From contig NZ_SUMD01000006.1 in assembly GCF_005049235.1 (NCBI RefSeq), positions 186,001 through 250,000 on the forward strand: 64,000 nucleotides of DNA, in the 5' to 3' direction. The DNA is from Rhodococcus oryzae. GTDB taxonomy: Bacteria; Actinomycetota; Actinomycetes; Mycobacteriales; Mycobacteriaceae. The notes below the pieces were generated by a model, which ran no database searches, had not been told where the DNA came from, and saw only the letters and a list, made by a program, of their open reading frames with translations. The position numbers and the translations under genes are program-made. Positions within the stretch are counted from its first letter, which is position 1; the number at the start of each line of letters is the position of its first letter. This document shows positions 1-10,098 of this stretch, piece after piece.

Positions 1-742
1 CGCTGACCACCGGGGTGGTGCACGCGGCGATCGCGCGGCACAGGGTCTCGTCGGAGAACGGCAGCAGGTCCTCGACGCTGCCGCCGCCGCGCGCCAGGAC
101 GATCACCTCCACCGCCGGGTTCGAGTCCAGCTCGGCCAGCGCCGCGACGATCTGCGCGGTTGCCGTCGGACCCTGCACCGCGGTGTTGCGGATCTCGAAC
201 TGGACGGCGGGCCAACGTTTTCCGGCGACGCTGAGCACGTCACGCTCGGCGGCACTGGCCCGGCCGGTGATCAGGCCGACGGTGTGCGGGAGGAACGGCA
301 GCGGCCGCTTGAGCCGCGGATCGAACAGGCCCTCAGCCGCGAGCAGCGCGCGCAGCCGCTCGATCCGGGCGAGCAGTTCGCCGATCCCGACGGCCCGGAT
401 CTCGGTGACGCGCAGGGACACGGTGCCGCGGCCCGTGTAGAAGGACAGCTTGCCGAACATCACGACCCGGCTGCCCTCGGTCAGCGGGACCGGGGAGTCG
501 CGGATCAGCGCGGGGGAGCAGGTCACCGACAGCGACATGTCCACGGAGGCGTCACGCAGCACCAGGAACGCGGTGCGGGTGCCGGGACGGATGTTGATCT
601 GGGTGATCTGGCCCTCGACCCAGATGCTGCCGAGGCGATCGATCCACTGCGAGACCTTGGTCGCGACGGATCGGACCGGCCACGGGTGCTCGGGCGAGTT
701 CGAGGTCGGCGCGCCCGTCTGGCTCGGCTGGACGGAGCTCAC
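1..742 (-). CDS. xseA: Exodeoxyribonuclease VII large subunit, N-terminal part (gene runs off the left edge)
   Basis: The product is the catalytic large subunit of exonuclease VII, which degrades single-stranded DNA in repair together with XseB. Only the first 247 codons are in the window. The protein opens with a short polar tail, then [16 protein letters not shown] and [10 protein letters not shown], the OB-fold start typical of XseA, and later [19 protein letters not shown] and [14 protein letters not shown] from the beginning of the nuclease domain. The start is a GTG at 742 that overlaps the stop of the upstream lipid-droplet gene (GTGA), so the two genes are probably translationally coupled. 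XseB would be expected further left, outside the window. Confidence 0.93.
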   Translation of the reverse strand, partial: MSSVQPSQTGAPTSNSPEHPWPVRSVATKVSQWIDRLGSIWVEGQITQINIRPGTRTAFLVLRDASVDMSLSVTCSPALIRDSPVPLTEGSRVVMFGKLSFYTGRGTVSLRVTEIRAVGIGELLARIERLRALLAAEGLFDPRLKRPLPFLPHTVGLITGRASAAERDVLSVAGKRWPAVQFEIRNTAVQGPTATAQIVAALAELDSNPAVEVIVLARGGGSVEDLLPFSDETLCRAIAACTTPVVS

Positions 743-1365
743 TTGGCCTTGGCGCTGGTGATCCGGTTACCGAGCATTGTCTGGAACGGGGCGCGGGCGC
801 GGGCGGCGTTCTCGTAGGCCAGCAGGGCATCGAGCTCCTCGACCGACAACGTCCGCAGCCGCGCCCGGAGCTGGGCGAGCGTGAGGTTGTCGTAGTCCAG
901 GTACTCGGCGATCTCGGGCCGCGCTGCCGCCGGCTTTGCCTTCGTCGACGCGGGCGTGCCGTTGGCGGACTTGTTCGCGGCCGCCATTTCGGGTGCGCCC
1001 GTCGCGGGCGCCGCCGCAGGCGCGTCAGGCTCGGACTCCGGCTGCATCGAGTACAGCGCGAACCGGCCCTGGTTCGCGGGCTTGGCCGCCGCGCCGTCGC
1101 CGCTTGACGGCGCGGGCGCGGCGTCCTCGTCGAAGACCGCCCACTCCGGCTGCTCCTCGTCCTGGTGGAAGAGCATCGAGAACGCCTGATCGCCCTTGAT
1201 CGCCAGCGCAGTCATCGACTGCTGGACGCGCATGGTCGTCTGCAGCATGTGGCTGATGGTGGTCATGGGGAGCGCGACCGCGGTGTTCGGCAGCTTCTGC
1301 ACCTCTTCGACAACCGTGACGGCGATCCCGGCAGCGACCCGCGCAGCGAAAGGGGGACGAATCAT
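739..1365 (-). CDS. Lipid-droplet-associated protein (Rv1109c-like)
   Basis: A 208-residue protein found in lipid-storing mycolic-acid bacteria next to xseA and ispH. Residues 1-70 are hydrophobic/amphipathic ([26 protein letters not shown]); the middle is a Pro/Ala/Ser-rich linker; the C-terminus (about residues 145-208) carries a conserved helical block starting [21 protein letters not shown] longer reading frame exists upstream, but the ATG at 1365 starts the conserved region. It is the first gene of an operon with xseA and is divergent from ispH. The name follows the mycobacterial neighbourhood Rv1108c-Rv1110; the molecular role is not shown by the sequence. Confidence 0.8.
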   Translation of the reverse strand: MIRPPFAARVAAGIAVTVVEEVQKLPNTAVALPMTTISHMLQTTMRVQQSMTALAIKGDQAFSMLFHQDEEQPEWAVFDEDAAPAPSSGDGAAAKPANQGRFALYSMQPESEPDAPAAAPATGAPEMAAANKSANGTPASTKAKPAAARPEIAEYLDYDNLTLAQLRARLRTLSVEELDALLAYENAARARAPFQTMLGNRITSAKAK

Positions 1366-1460
1366 GGCCCTAAGACTGCCTGACGAATGCCCCTTTTGGT
1401 AGCTGGGCGCGCGGTGTGCCTGATCGGGCACCCCGTCATGGCTGCCCGTACCCTGGTGTC

Positions 1461-2492
1461 ATGTCTTCCGCTGTCCCCCTGAACCTGGGCATCGCCCGTT
1501 CCAGCGCCCCTGCTCCGGGCGGCTCCGGCAAGCGCGTCCTGCTCGCCGAACCACGTGGATACTGTGCGGGTGTCGACCGTGCGGTCGAGACGGTCGAGCG
1601 GGCCCTCGAGAAGCACGGCGCGCCGATCTACGTGCGCAAGGAGATCGTGCACAACCGGCACGTGGTCGAGACGCTGTCTGACCGCGGCGTCGTCTTCGTC
1701 GACGAGACCGACGAGGTGCCGGAGGGCTCGCTGTTGGTGTTCTCCGCCCACGGGGTGTCGCCCGCCGTGCACGAGTCGGCGGCCGAGCGCAACCTCAAGA
1801 CCATCGACGCGACCTGCCCGCTGGTGACGAAGGTGCACCAGGAGGCCAAGCGGTTCGCGCGGGACGACTACGACATCCTGCTGATCGGACACGAGGGCCA
1901 CGAGGAAGTCGAGGGCACCGCGGGCGAGGCCCCTGACCACGTCCAGTTGGTGGACGGACCCGAGTCGGTCGACGCCGTCACCGTGCGCGACGAGTCGAAG
2001 GTGATCTGGCTGTCGCAGACCACGCTCAGCGTGGACGAGACGATGGCGACGGTGGCCCGGCTCCGCGAGAAGTTCCCGCTGCTGCAGGACCCGCCGAGCG
2101 ACGACATCTGCTACGCCACCCAGAACCGGCAGGTCGCGGTGAAGGCGATGGCCCCGGAGTGCGATCTGGTGATCGTTGTCGGGTCGCGGAACTCGTCGAA
2201 CTCGGTGCGGCTGGTCGAGGTGGCCCTCGGCGCAGGCGCGCGGGCGAGCTACCTGGTCGACTACGCGCGCGAGATCGACACCGCGTGGCTCGACGGTGTC
2301 ACCACCGTCGGTCTCACCTCGGGTGCCTCGGTACCGGAGATCCTGGTCAGCGGCGTGATCGAGCTGCTCGCCGAGCACGGATTCCACGATGTGCAGCCGG
2401 TGACCACCGCGAACGAGACCCTCGTCTTCTCGCTACCGCGCGAGCTGCGCAAGCCGAGCAACACCGGTTCGCCGAGCAACACCGGTTCCTAG
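1461..2492 (+). CDS. ispH: 4-hydroxy-3-methylbut-2-enyl diphosphate reductase
   Basis: The last enzyme of the non-mevalonate (MEP) isoprenoid pathway, reducing HMBPP to IPP and DMAPP with a 4Fe-4S cluster. The 343-residue protein has the three cluster cysteines at about positions 35 (GYCAGVDRA), 119 (DATCPLV) and 217 (DICYATQNR), and the substrate-site run [13 protein letters not shown]. The ATG at 1461 fits the family N-terminus; 15 extra codons upstream are not conserved-looking. The gene is divergent from the lipid-droplet/xseA operon. Oddity: the last residues are a tandem duplication, [12 protein letters not shown], from an 18-base direct repeat just before the stop. Confidence 0.97.
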   Translation: MSSAVPLNLGIARSSAPAPGGSGKRVLLAEPRGYCAGVDRAVETVERALEKHGAPIYVRKEIVHNRHVVETLSDRGVVFVDETDEVPEGSLLVFSAHGVSPAVHESAAERNLKTIDATCPLVTKVHQEAKRFARDDYDILLIGHEGHEEVEGTAGEAPDHVQLVDGPESVDAVTVRDESKVIWLSQTTLSVDETMATVARLREKFPLLQDPPSDDICYATQNRQVAVKAMAPECDLVIVVGSRNSSNSVRLVEVALGAGARASYLVDYAREIDTAWLDGVTTVGLTSGASVPEILVSGVIELLAEHGFHDVQPVTTANETLVFSLPRELRKPSNTGSPSNTGS

Positions 2493-2543
2493 CACGGGCG
2501 GTGACGCCCCGGTCCCGGCCCATACGGAGCCGGTCCGCGGGCG

Positions 2544-3386
2544 TCAGTACCTGCCGCGCGGCTGATCGTGAGCCGAGTCTTCCCGGTCCCGGTATCGGAC
2601 CTGCGGGATCGGGTGCACGGGGGTGTACGGGTCGGCGGCGCCGCGCGGGGGCTGCACCCGGGCGGTCGCGGCAGTCGGCGTGCGTTCCGGCCTACGGCCG
2701 TTCCCCGGCGCGGGCGGTGGGGGGACCGGACGACGCTGGACCTGGGTCGGCGCCGGGTCCCGGTACACCGCGCGTCCGGGCTGGGTCTGCGGAGCCCCGT
2801 GCGGGCGCGGCGCCGATGCGGTGCGCTGGGCCGCCGTGCGCGGCTGGTCGGTCCGTCGTGCCGCCTGTTGCGGCCGGGTCGCGGGACGATCGGTGCCGCG
2901 GGCGGCACCTGCCTCCGCGGACCTGCTCTTCGTGCGGGCAGGGGTGCGGACCGCCTGCTGGCCGAGGTAGAGCCGGACCCCGCCGATGATGAGCACGGCG
3001 AGGGTGGTGGTCAACATCAGCGGAAAGCGGTTGACCAGCGGGATCGCCACGTTGAACATCAGATCCTTGAGTCCGCCCTTGGATCCGGTGGTCAGGAACT
3101 GGTAGGCCAGCGGCACGGCCGCGAACAGGATCAGCGGCGGCTGGACCATCGCGGCGAACAGGCCGCGGCTGCGGACCGCGAGGACCGCGCCGACACAGCC
3201 GAGGAAGTAGAAGACGGAGAACGCGGACGTCAGTTCGTTGCCACGGACCGCGTCAATGGCGAATCCAACGAAGGTCGTCGCCACCGCGATGAGAACGGCG
3301 GCCGCTGCGGGCACGCCGGGCACAGTGGGGAGAACAGACCGCATCTCGAGCGGCACCCCAGAGCGAGCACGTTGGGTTGCAGACAC
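2544..3386 (-). CDS. DUF6542-type membrane protein (Rv1111c-like)
   Basis: A 280-residue membrane protein of unknown function. The first 150 residues hold about four hydrophobic segments (VPAAAAVLIAVATTFVGFAI, VFYFLGCVGAVLAV, PPLILFAAVPLAYQFLT and LMLTTTLAVLIIGGVRLYLG). The remaining 130 residues are an Arg/Pro/Ala/Gln-rich, probably disordered cytoplasmic tail. It converges on ispH with a 51-base gap, as in mycobacteria (Rv1110/Rv1111c). The start is the GTG at 3386; an ATG at 3344 (MRSVLPTVPG) is the alternative. No catalytic motif is visible. Confidence 0.82.
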   Translation of the reverse strand: MSATQRARSGVPLEMRSVLPTVPGVPAAAAVLIAVATTFVGFAIDAVRGNELTSAFSVFYFLGCVGAVLAVRSRGLFAAMVQPPLILFAAVPLAYQFLTTGSKGGLKDLMFNVAIPLVNRFPLMLTTTLAVLIIGGVRLYLGQQAVRTPARTKSRSAEAGAARGTDRPATRPQQAARRTDQPRTAAQRTASAPRPHGAPQTQPGRAVYRDPAPTQVQRRPVPPPPAPGNGRRPERTPTAATARVQPPRGAADPYTPVHPIPQVRYRDREDSAHDQPRGRY

Positions 3387-3403
3387 CCTTAGACACTAGC
3401 CGT

Positions 3404-4573
3404 TCACGATCCGATCGCCTCGTTGGCGCGACCGTTAGTGGGCAAGTTCTCGCCGAGGCCGACGGCCCTCGGCCACGAGTCGATCCGCCCGATCTCGGCG
3501 ACCTCCCCGTCCCCGACCTCCAGTTCGTGGAGCTTGCGGGCGGTCACGATGACCCGCGACTCCATGGAGGCCGCCGTCAGATTGAACGAGTCGACGGCCT
3601 TGCCCAGTTGGGATCCGAGCCGGTCCAGGTGGCTGCCGACCACCCCGATCCGCGTGTACAGCTCGCGGCCGAGGCGGTGGATGGTCGCGGCCTCACGGGA
3701 GAGCGTCTCCTGCCGCCAGGTGTGCGCGATGGTGCGCAGCAGTGCGACGAGGGTGGTCGGGGTGGCCAGGATCACGTTCTTCGCAAATGCGTGCTCGAGC
3801 AGCTCGGCGTCGGCGGTGAGCGCGGCGTCGAGGAACGGGTCGCCAGGGACGAACAGCACCACGAACTCCGGGCTCGGATCGAACGAGGCCCAGTAGGCCT
3901 TGGCGGAGAGCTGGTCGACGTGTGTGCGCAGCTGTCGGGCGTGCCGGGTGAGGTGGCCGTCCCTGAGACGGGGATCCTCTTCCTGCGCGGCGTCCAGGTA
4001 CGCGGCGAGGGGAACCTTGGCGTCGACCACGATCTGCTTGCCGCCTGCCAGCCGGACCAGCAGGTCCGGCCGCACACCCTCGCCACTGACCTGGGTGTCG
4101 AAGTCGCAGTGCTTGACCATGCCCGCCAGTTCGACCACCCGCTCGAGCTGGATCTCACCCCACCGGCCACGGATCTGCGGGGCGCGCAGCGCGGTGACGA
4201 GCTGGCCGGTCTGGGTGGTGAGCAGCTGGGAGGCGCGATGCATGCCCGCGACCTGCTCGGACAGCCCGGCGTACGCGTGCACCCGGCTGCGTTCGACCTG
4301 CTGGACCTGGTTTGCGAGGGCGTCGACCGCGTCGTGCAGCGGGCCGACCAGGTGGGAGACCTGTTCGCCGACCGCGCCCGACGTGCGGCGGGCCGAGTCC
4401 TCGTTCACCGCGGCGAGGGACTGTCGCAGCGTCTTCTCGTTCTCGCGCAGCGCCGCGAGCTGGGCCTGGGCCCGTGCCGCGTGCTGGCCGGACCGGGAGG
4501 AGTGCCAGAGCCAGCCGACGGCGATGCCGAGGCCGAGCGCGACGAGCAGTCCGAAGGCGGTGACGGGGTCCAT
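3404..4573 (-). CDS. rmuC: DNA recombination protein RmuC
   Basis: A membrane-tethered nuclease-fold protein thought to limit DNA rearrangements. The 389-residue product begins with one transmembrane helix (PVTAFGLLVALGLGIAVGWLW), continues with a coiled-coil region rich in Gln/Glu/Arg (residues about 30-130), and then the RmuC core: QIRGRWGEIQLERVVELAGM, DFDTQ, RPDLLVRLAGGKQIVVDAKVPL and EFVVLFVPGDPFLDAAL. The ATG at 4573 places the membrane anchor at the N-terminus; an upstream in-frame start at 4603 is less likely. It lies 17 bases upstream of the DUF6542 gene, probably in one transcription unit, and is divergent from sbcD. Confidence 0.92.
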   Translation of the reverse strand: MDPVTAFGLLVALGLGIAVGWLWHSSRSGQHAARAQAQLAALRENEKTLRQSLAAVNEDSARRTSGAVGEQVSHLVGPLHDAVDALANQVQQVERSRVHAYAGLSEQVAGMHRASQLLTTQTGQLVTALRAPQIRGRWGEIQLERVVELAGMVKHCDFDTQVSGEGVRPDLLVRLAGGKQIVVDAKVPLAAYLDAAQEEDPRLRDGHLTRHARQLRTHVDQLSAKAYWASFDPSPEFVVLFVPGDPFLDAALTADAELLEHAFAKNVILATPTTLVALLRTIAHTWRQETLSREAATIHRLGRELYTRIGVVGSHLDRLGSQLGKAVDSFNLTAASMESRVIVTARKLHELEVGDGEVAEIGRIDSWPRAVGLGENLPTNGRANEAIGS

Positions 4574-4692
4574 GGGGCAGATGGTGCACGAGGGCACCGA
4601 CAAGCTCCGGCGGGAGTGACCTCGGGCGCCCCTCGTGCCCGTGCCCGGCGCGCGTCACCGATCGTGTCGGCGCCGTGATCTACGGTCGGCGC

Positions 4693-5874
4693 ATGCGAAT
4701 CCTGCACACCTCCGATTGGCACATCGGGCGCACCTTCCACGGCGTGGACCTGCTCGCCGATCAGGCGAGCGCGCTCGAGGCCATCGCCGCCCTTGTCGCG
4801 GAGAACGAGGTGGACGTGGTCGTCGTCCCCGGCGACGTGTACGACCGCGCGATCCCCAGTGCGGACGCTGTGACGGTGTGCAACAAGGGTTTCGAGGCGA
4901 TCCGTGCCGCGGGGGCGGTGATCGTCGCGACCTCCGGCAATCACGACTCCCCGGCGCGGCTCGGTGCGGGCTCGGCGTTCTCGGCCGCGGGCGGACTGCA
5001 CCTGATGACGCGGGTCTCCGAGGTGGACCGCCCGGTGCTGCTCGAGGACGAGCACGGCGAGGTCGCCTTCTACGGCCTGCCGTACCTCGAGCCCGAGACC
5101 ACGAGGGCGGAGCTCGGCGTGCCGACCGCGCGCTCGCACGCCGAGATCCTGGACGCGGCGATGGCGCGCGTCCGTGCGGATCTCGGGGGCCGCGCCGTCG
5201 ACGGCAGCCGGCCGCGCGCGGTCCTGCTCGCGCACGCCTTCGTCGTCGGGGCCGAGGCGACCGGCTCGGAACGATCCATCTCGGTCGGCGGGGTCGAGAC
5301 GGTCTCGGCCTCCGCGTTCGACGGCGTCGACTATGTGGCGCTCGGGCACCTGCACTCGCCGCAGACCCTGACCGATCGGGTGCGCTATTCCGGGTCGCCG
5401 CTGCCGTACTCGTTCGGCGAGCGGACCCACCGCAAGGCGGTGTGGATAGCCGATCTGGACGCCACGGGCCTCGCGGACGTGCGCCGCGTCGACCTGCCGG
5501 TTGTGCGCGGGCTGAGCCAGCTGACCGGCACCGTGGACGAGCTGCTCGACGACGAGCGGTTCACCGCGGACGAGGACAACTACGTCTCGGCGATCCTCAC
5601 CGATCCGGTCCGGCCACAGGACCCGATGCGCACCCTGCAGACCCGGTTCCCGCACATGGTGCACCTCGAATGGCAGCGACCCGAGGGCAGCGCGGACCTG
5701 CACTACGGGGAGCGCGTTCGCGGGCGCAGCGACCTGCAGATCGCCACCAGCTTCCTCACCGACATGCGCGGCGAGCCGACGGTGAGCGAACTGCGCCTGG
5801 TCGAGCGTGCGCTGAGCGCCGCGGTCCGCGAGAACGAGCTCGGCGAACCGGCGGCCATGGAAGAGATCGCGTGA
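4693..5874 (+). CDS. sbcD: Exonuclease subunit SbcD (Mre11-type nuclease)
   Basis: The nuclease subunit of the SbcCD complex, which cleaves hairpins and blocked DNA ends. The 393-residue protein shows the metallophosphatase motifs in order: HTSDWHIG, VVPGDVYDRA, TSGNHDSPARL, LLAHAFV and ALGHLHSPQ (metal-binding Asp, His and Asn). A C-terminal capping domain follows, with QTRFPHMVHLEW. The ATG at 4693 gives the family start MRILHTSDWH; a GTG six codons upstream is possible. The stop overlaps the GTG start of sbcC by the sequence GTGA, indicating coupled translation of the complex. Confidence 0.97.
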   Translation: MRILHTSDWHIGRTFHGVDLLADQASALEAIAALVAENEVDVVVVPGDVYDRAIPSADAVTVCNKGFEAIRAAGAVIVATSGNHDSPARLGAGSAFSAAGGLHLMTRVSEVDRPVLLEDEHGEVAFYGLPYLEPETTRAELGVPTARSHAEILDAAMARVRADLGGRAVDGSRPRAVLLAHAFVVGAEATGSERSISVGGVETVSASAFDGVDYVALGHLHSPQTLTDRVRYSGSPLPYSFGERTHRKAVWIADLDATGLADVRRVDLPVVRGLSQLTGTVDELLDDERFTADEDNYVSAILTDPVRPQDPMRTLQTRFPHMVHLEWQRPEGSADLHYGERVRGRSDLQIATSFLTDMRGEPTVSELRLVERALSAAVRENELGEPAAMEEIA

Positions 5875-8852
5875 GGCTGCACAGTCTGGAGGTCTCGGCG
5901 TTCGGGCCGTTCGGCGACACCGCGACGGTGGACTTCGACGCCCTCGGCTCGGACGGTCTGTTCCTGCTGCACGGCCAGACCGGCGCGGGCAAGACCACCA
6001 TCCTCGACGCGGTGGCCTTCGCGCTGTACGGCACGGTCCCGGGTGCCCGGCAGCAGGGCAAGCGACTGCTCTCCGATCACGCCGCCGCGGGTTCGGTGCC
6101 GAAGGTGGTGCTGGAGGCGACGATCGGCGGCCGCAGGCTCCGCCTGACCCGTAGCCCCGAATACGAACGGGCCAAACTTCGTGGCACCGGCACCACCAGG
6201 GAGAACGCGAAGGCGACGCTCACCTGGCTGGACGGTCACGGTCAGAACCTGACCCGTCTCGACGAGATCGGCGAGGAGATCGGCCGGCTGCTCGGCATGA
6301 GCGCCGACCAGTTCTTCCAGGTGGTGCTGCTCCCGCAGGGGGAGTTCGCGCGATTCCTGCGCGCGGACACCGACGAGCGGGGCGACCTGCTGGAGCGGCT
6401 GTTCGACACCACTCGGTTCGGCACGGTCGAGGACTGGTTCGCCGAGCGCAGGCGCGAGAGCGCGGCGACGCTGGAATCCGGACGCAAGTCCGTTGACCTG
6501 ATGCTCGCGCGTGTCTCCACGGCGGCGGGCATCGAGGCGGGCGCCGACGCCGATCCACTGACGTGGGCGCACAAGTTGCGGGCCGACGCGGAGGAGGCCA
6601 GGGACACCGCCACCGCGGAACTCGTCGCGGCAAGGGCGACCGCGGCGCGGGCCACCGCCACGCTCGCCGAGGTGACCCGGATCCGGGGTCTGCAGCAGCG
6701 CGCCGCCAAGGCCGCGGCGGAGCTGCGCACCCACGCCGAGGGCGCGGACGAGCGGGCGGCGCAGACCGAGGAACTCGCCAGGGCGGTGCGGGCCGCACCG
6801 ATCGCCGGGATCCGCATGGACGCCACCGCGGCGGCGGAAACCGCTGCGCGGGAACTGAAGCTGATGGACACCCTGGCCGGAGGTGTCGGCGCGGTCGCCG
6901 AGGGCAGGGCGCTGCTGGAGCGGCTGTCCTGGCCCGAGGCCGCCGAGGACCGTGGCGTCATCGACTCGACGGTCCGCGGCTGGACCGATGAGGTCGCGCG
7001 GCTCGACGACCTCATCGCCGAATCGCTGGTCGCCGACGCCCTGCAGGAGACCGCGGACCGGCACGGCGAGCTGCGCCGCGAGCTCGCCTCCGCCGCAGCG
7101 GAACTCGAGCTCCGTCGGACCGCGCTGCCCGAACAGCTGCGCGCAGCCGAGGACGATCTCGCCGCGGCGCGGCAGGCGGTCGCGGCGTTGCCCGCCCTCG
7201 ACGAGGCGCGGGTCAGGGCGGCCGACGTGCAGGGCGCCGCCGTCGCCCTCGCGGAACAGCGACAGCTCCGTGCGGACGCCGCGGACCAGCTGTCGGCGGC
7301 GCGTGGCCGGCACCAGGATGCGCGCGGCGAGCTGCTCGACCTTCGCGAACGCCGACTCGCCGGAATGGCGGCCGAGCTCGCGGCCGGACTCTCCGACGGT
7401 CAGCCGTGTGTGGTGTGCGGTTCGGCGGAGCACCCGAACCCGGCCGAGCCGTCGGAGACGATCGTGACCAGGTCCGACGAGGACGCCGCCCGAGTGGCGG
7501 AGCATCGGTTGGCCCAGGAGGTCGATATCGCGGCCGATCGCCTCGCGAAGATCGATCAGGCCATCGAGGTCCTGCTCGAGCGGGGCGGCGACCGCGACCG
7601 GGATCAGGTCGGGGCAGAGCTGTCGGCGGCCACCCAGGCGCACGCGGCCGCGCACGCGTCGGCGGCGGGTGAGCGGGCGCTCTTCGATCGCCTGTCCGGG
7701 CTGCGTGCCGAACAGGAAGGCCTGCAGGAACGCTCACGCGTAGCCGGCGCCGAGCTCGCGACCCTCGACGAGCGGATCGCGGGGGCGGTGCAACAGCTGG
7801 AGACCATCAGGAAGCGGATCGCGGAGGCCTCGGGCGTGGACGAGAGCCCCAAGGCGCGCCGCGACCGGCTCGACGCGCTCGCGGCGGCGGTGTCGCGACT
7901 GCGAGACCTGCGCGCCCAGGTCACCGCCGCGCAGGAGAGCGCGGAGGCGTTGTCCGCGAAGGCCGTCCGGGCGGCGACCGAGGCCGGGTTCGAGTCGGTG
8001 GACGAGGCGGTCGCGGCCACCAGGGACGAGCGTCGGGTGGCGGCCATCGAGGCCGCGCTCGCGCAGGCGCGGGATCAGAGGGTGCGGGCCGAATCGGTCC
8101 TCGCGGAGGCGGAGGTGGCCGCCGTCGCCGGGATGGATCCCGTCGACCCGTCGGTCGCCGAGTCCGAGGTCGAGGGCGCGAACGCGGTGGTGAACTCGGC
8201 GATCGCCGTCGCGTCGGAGGCCGACCGCAGGCTGGCGGATCTCGAGCGGCTGGTCGCGCAGCTGGCGAAGGAGGTCGGCGCGCTGGCCCCGATGCAGGAG
8301 CGGCACGCGGAACTGGCGGGCCTGGCGGAGGTGATCGCCGGGCGGGGACAGAATGCCCGCAAGATGTCGCTGCGGTCCTATGTCCTCGCCGCCAGGCTCG
8401 AGGAGGTCGCGATTGCGGCCTCGACCAGGCTGCGCCGGATGTCCGGTGGCCGTTACGAATTCGTGCACGCGGACGGGGCCGGGCCGCGCGGCAAGCGGGG
8501 CGGACTCGGCCTGGACATCCGCGACGACTACACCGGGGTGGTGCGCTCCGCGAAGACCCTCTCGGGCGGCGAATCGTTCCTGGCGTCGCTGTCGCTGGCG
8601 CTGGGTCTGGCCGACGTCGTCGCCGCGGAGTCGGGCGGCCTGGTGCTCGACACCATGTTCATCGACGAGGGATTCGGCACCCTCGACTCGGACGCGCTCG
8701 AGTCGGTGATGGGAGTCCTCGACGAGCTGCGTGCGGGCGGACGGGTGGTCGGCATCGTCAGCCATGTCGACGAGATGCGGCAGCGGATCCCGAGCCGGCT
8801 GCACGTGATCCGCGGGCGGGCCGGGTCGAGCGTGGAGGTCGTCGCGGGATAG
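5871..8852 (+). CDS. sbcC: Exonuclease subunit SbcC (Rad50-type ATPase)
   Basis: The SMC-like ATPase partner of SbcD. The 993-residue protein has an N-terminal ATPase half with Walker A GQTGAGKTT (about residues 35-43) and the Q-loop run FFQVVLLPQGEFARFLRA. Long Ala/Glu/Arg-rich coiled-coil arms flank a zinc-hook CVVC near residue 512. The C-terminal half carries the ABC signature LSGGESF (near residue 897) and Walker B/D-loop LDTMFIDEGFGTLD. The GTG start at 5871 overlaps the sbcD stop. It converges on the AI-2E permease gene with only 20 bases between stops. Confidence 0.97.
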   Translation: MRLHSLEVSAFGPFGDTATVDFDALGSDGLFLLHGQTGAGKTTILDAVAFALYGTVPGARQQGKRLLSDHAAAGSVPKVVLEATIGGRRLRLTRSPEYERAKLRGTGTTRENAKATLTWLDGHGQNLTRLDEIGEEIGRLLGMSADQFFQVVLLPQGEFARFLRADTDERGDLLERLFDTTRFGTVEDWFAERRRESAATLESGRKSVDLMLARVSTAAGIEAGADADPLTWAHKLRADAEEARDTATAELVAARATAARATATLAEVTRIRGLQQRAAKAAAELRTHAEGADERAAQTEELARAVRAAPIAGIRMDATAAAETAARELKLMDTLAGGVGAVAEGRALLERLSWPEAAEDRGVIDSTVRGWTDEVARLDDLIAESLVADALQETADRHGELRRELASAAAELELRRTALPEQLRAAEDDLAAARQAVAALPALDEARVRAADVQGAAVALAEQRQLRADAADQLSAARGRHQDARGELLDLRERRLAGMAAELAAGLSDGQPCVVCGSAEHPNPAEPSETIVTRSDEDAARVAEHRLAQEVDIAADRLAKIDQAIEVLLERGGDRDRDQVGAELSAATQAHAAAHASAAGERALFDRLSGLRAEQEGLQERSRVAGAELATLDERIAGAVQQLETIRKRIAEASGVDESPKARRDRLDALAAAVSRLRDLRAQVTAAQESAEALSAKAVRAATEAGFESVDEAVAATRDERRVAAIEAALAQARDQRVRAESVLAEAEVAAVAGMDPVDPSVAESEVEGANAVVNSAIAVASEADRRLADLERLVAQLAKEVGALAPMQERHAELAGLAEVIAGRGQNARKMSLRSYVLAARLEEVAIAASTRLRRMSGGRYEFVHADGAGPRGKRGGLGLDIRDDYTGVVRSAKTLSGGESFLASLSLALGLADVVAAESGGLVLDTMFIDEGFGTLDSDALESVMGVLDELRAGGRVVGIVSHVDEMRQRIPSRLHVIRGRAGSSVEVVAG

Positions 8853-8872
8853 TGCGGGCCGGGCGCGCCGCG

Positions 8873-10066
8873 TCAGTCCGCGGTTGCGAGATCGCCGGGC
8901 TCGGTGGCGGGCTCCGCCCCGGCGTCGGCCTCGGTCCCGGCGTCGCGGTCCCGATCGTCCAGCTTCAGGTCCACCTGCTCGCCGATGTAGCGGATCACCA
9001 CGGCCACCACGGCCGCGACCGGGACGGCGAGGAAAGCGCCGACGATTCCGAACATGGAGCCGCCCGCGGTCACCGCGAGCAGCACGATCACCGCGTGCAG
9101 CTTCATGGTGCGGCTCTGCAGCACCGGCTGGAGCACGTTGCCCTCGAGCTGCTGCACCGCGATCACGATGACCAGGACGATGAGCGCGGTCGTCCAGCCC
9201 TTCGCGACGAGCGCGACCAGGACGGCGAGGGCACCCGCCACGAAAGCACCGACGATCGGGATGAAGCCGGCGATGAAGGTGAGCAGGGCGAGCATCGGGG
9301 CCAGCGGCACACCCAGGATGATCAGGCCGAGGCCGATGAAGAAGGCGTCGACGAAGCTGACCAGCGCCTGGGTGCGGATGAAGCCGCCGAGCGTGTCCCA
9401 GATCCGGACAGACACCGCCTCGAAGTGCCGTCCGGCGCGACCCCCGGTGACGCTGTGCAGCCACGGCAGGAAGCGCGGGCCGTCCTTGATGAAGAAGAAC
9501 GCGAGTACCAGCACCAGCGTGAGCGTCACGAGCATGGAGCCGGCCGCGCTGACGCCGCTGAACACTCCGGTCGCGATGGCCTGAGCACTGGTCTGCAATT
9601 TGTGGATGATCGCCTGGACCGCGGAGTCGATCTGATCGTCCTGCAGGTTGATCGGCGGGCCCTTGATCCACTCCTGCACCTGAGTGATGCCCTGGCTGGC
9701 CTTGTTCGCGAGCTCCGGCGCCTGGTCGACCACCGAGGGCACGATCAGCGCGATGATCCCACCGAAGAAGCCGAGGAACGCGATCAGGGTGATGCCGGCG
9801 GCCGCCCCAGGGGGCACGCCGCGAGAGGTCATCGCGCGGGTGGGCGGCCACAACACCGTCGAGACCACGATCGCCAGCAGAACCGGCAGGACCGCGACCC
9901 ACAGGACGCCGAGCAGGGTCCACACCACCCAACCGCCCGCGGCGATGAGCACCAGGCACAGCGACCACTTGGCGAGCCACATGCCGCCCATGCCGAGTAT
10001 CTCGCCGCGGTCGCGGGGGTGGTGCTGACGCAGCTCGGTCGGCGGCGCGGTGGGCTGATCGCTCAC
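8873..10066 (-). CDS. AI-2E family transporter (TqsA/PerM-like membrane protein)
   Basis: A 397-residue integral membrane protein of the AI-2E exporter superfamily. It has seven to eight hydrophobic segments, for example SLCLVLIAAGGWVVWTLLGV, ITLIAFLGFFGGIIALIV, MLVTLTLVLVLAFFFIKDGP and the family hallmark region FIAGFIPIVGAFVAG followed by QQLEGNVLQPVLQSRTMKLHA. An amphipathic extracytoplasmic region lies between segments 3 and 4. The tail is Asp/Glu/Ala-rich and cytosolic. The GTG start at 10066 has AGGAAGG about 7 bases upstream. Substrates of actinobacterial members are mostly unknown; quorum-signal export should not be assumed. Confidence 0.9.
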   Translation of the reverse strand: MSDQPTAPPTELRQHHPRDRGEILGMGGMWLAKWSLCLVLIAAGGWVVWTLLGVLWVAVLPVLLAIVVSTVLWPPTRAMTSRGVPPGAAAGITLIAFLGFFGGIIALIVPSVVDQAPELANKASQGITQVQEWIKGPPINLQDDQIDSAVQAIIHKLQTSAQAIATGVFSGVSAAGSMLVTLTLVLVLAFFFIKDGPRFLPWLHSVTGGRAGRHFEAVSVRIWDTLGGFIRTQALVSFVDAFFIGLGLIILGVPLAPMLALLTFIAGFIPIVGAFVAGALAVLVALVAKGWTTALIVLVIVIAVQQLEGNVLQPVLQSRTMKLHAVIVLLAVTAGGSMFGIVGAFLAVPVAAVVAVVIRYIGEQVDLKLDDRDRDAGTEADAGAEPATEPGDLATAD

Positions 10067-10098
10067 GGTCGGTCCTTCCTGGCGGTGATGGACCGAAT

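Noticed and set aside
4635-5870. Upstream extension of the sbcC frame
   Set aside because: It overlaps sbcD in another frame and is low-complexity; the GTG at 5871 begins the conserved SbcC N-terminus.
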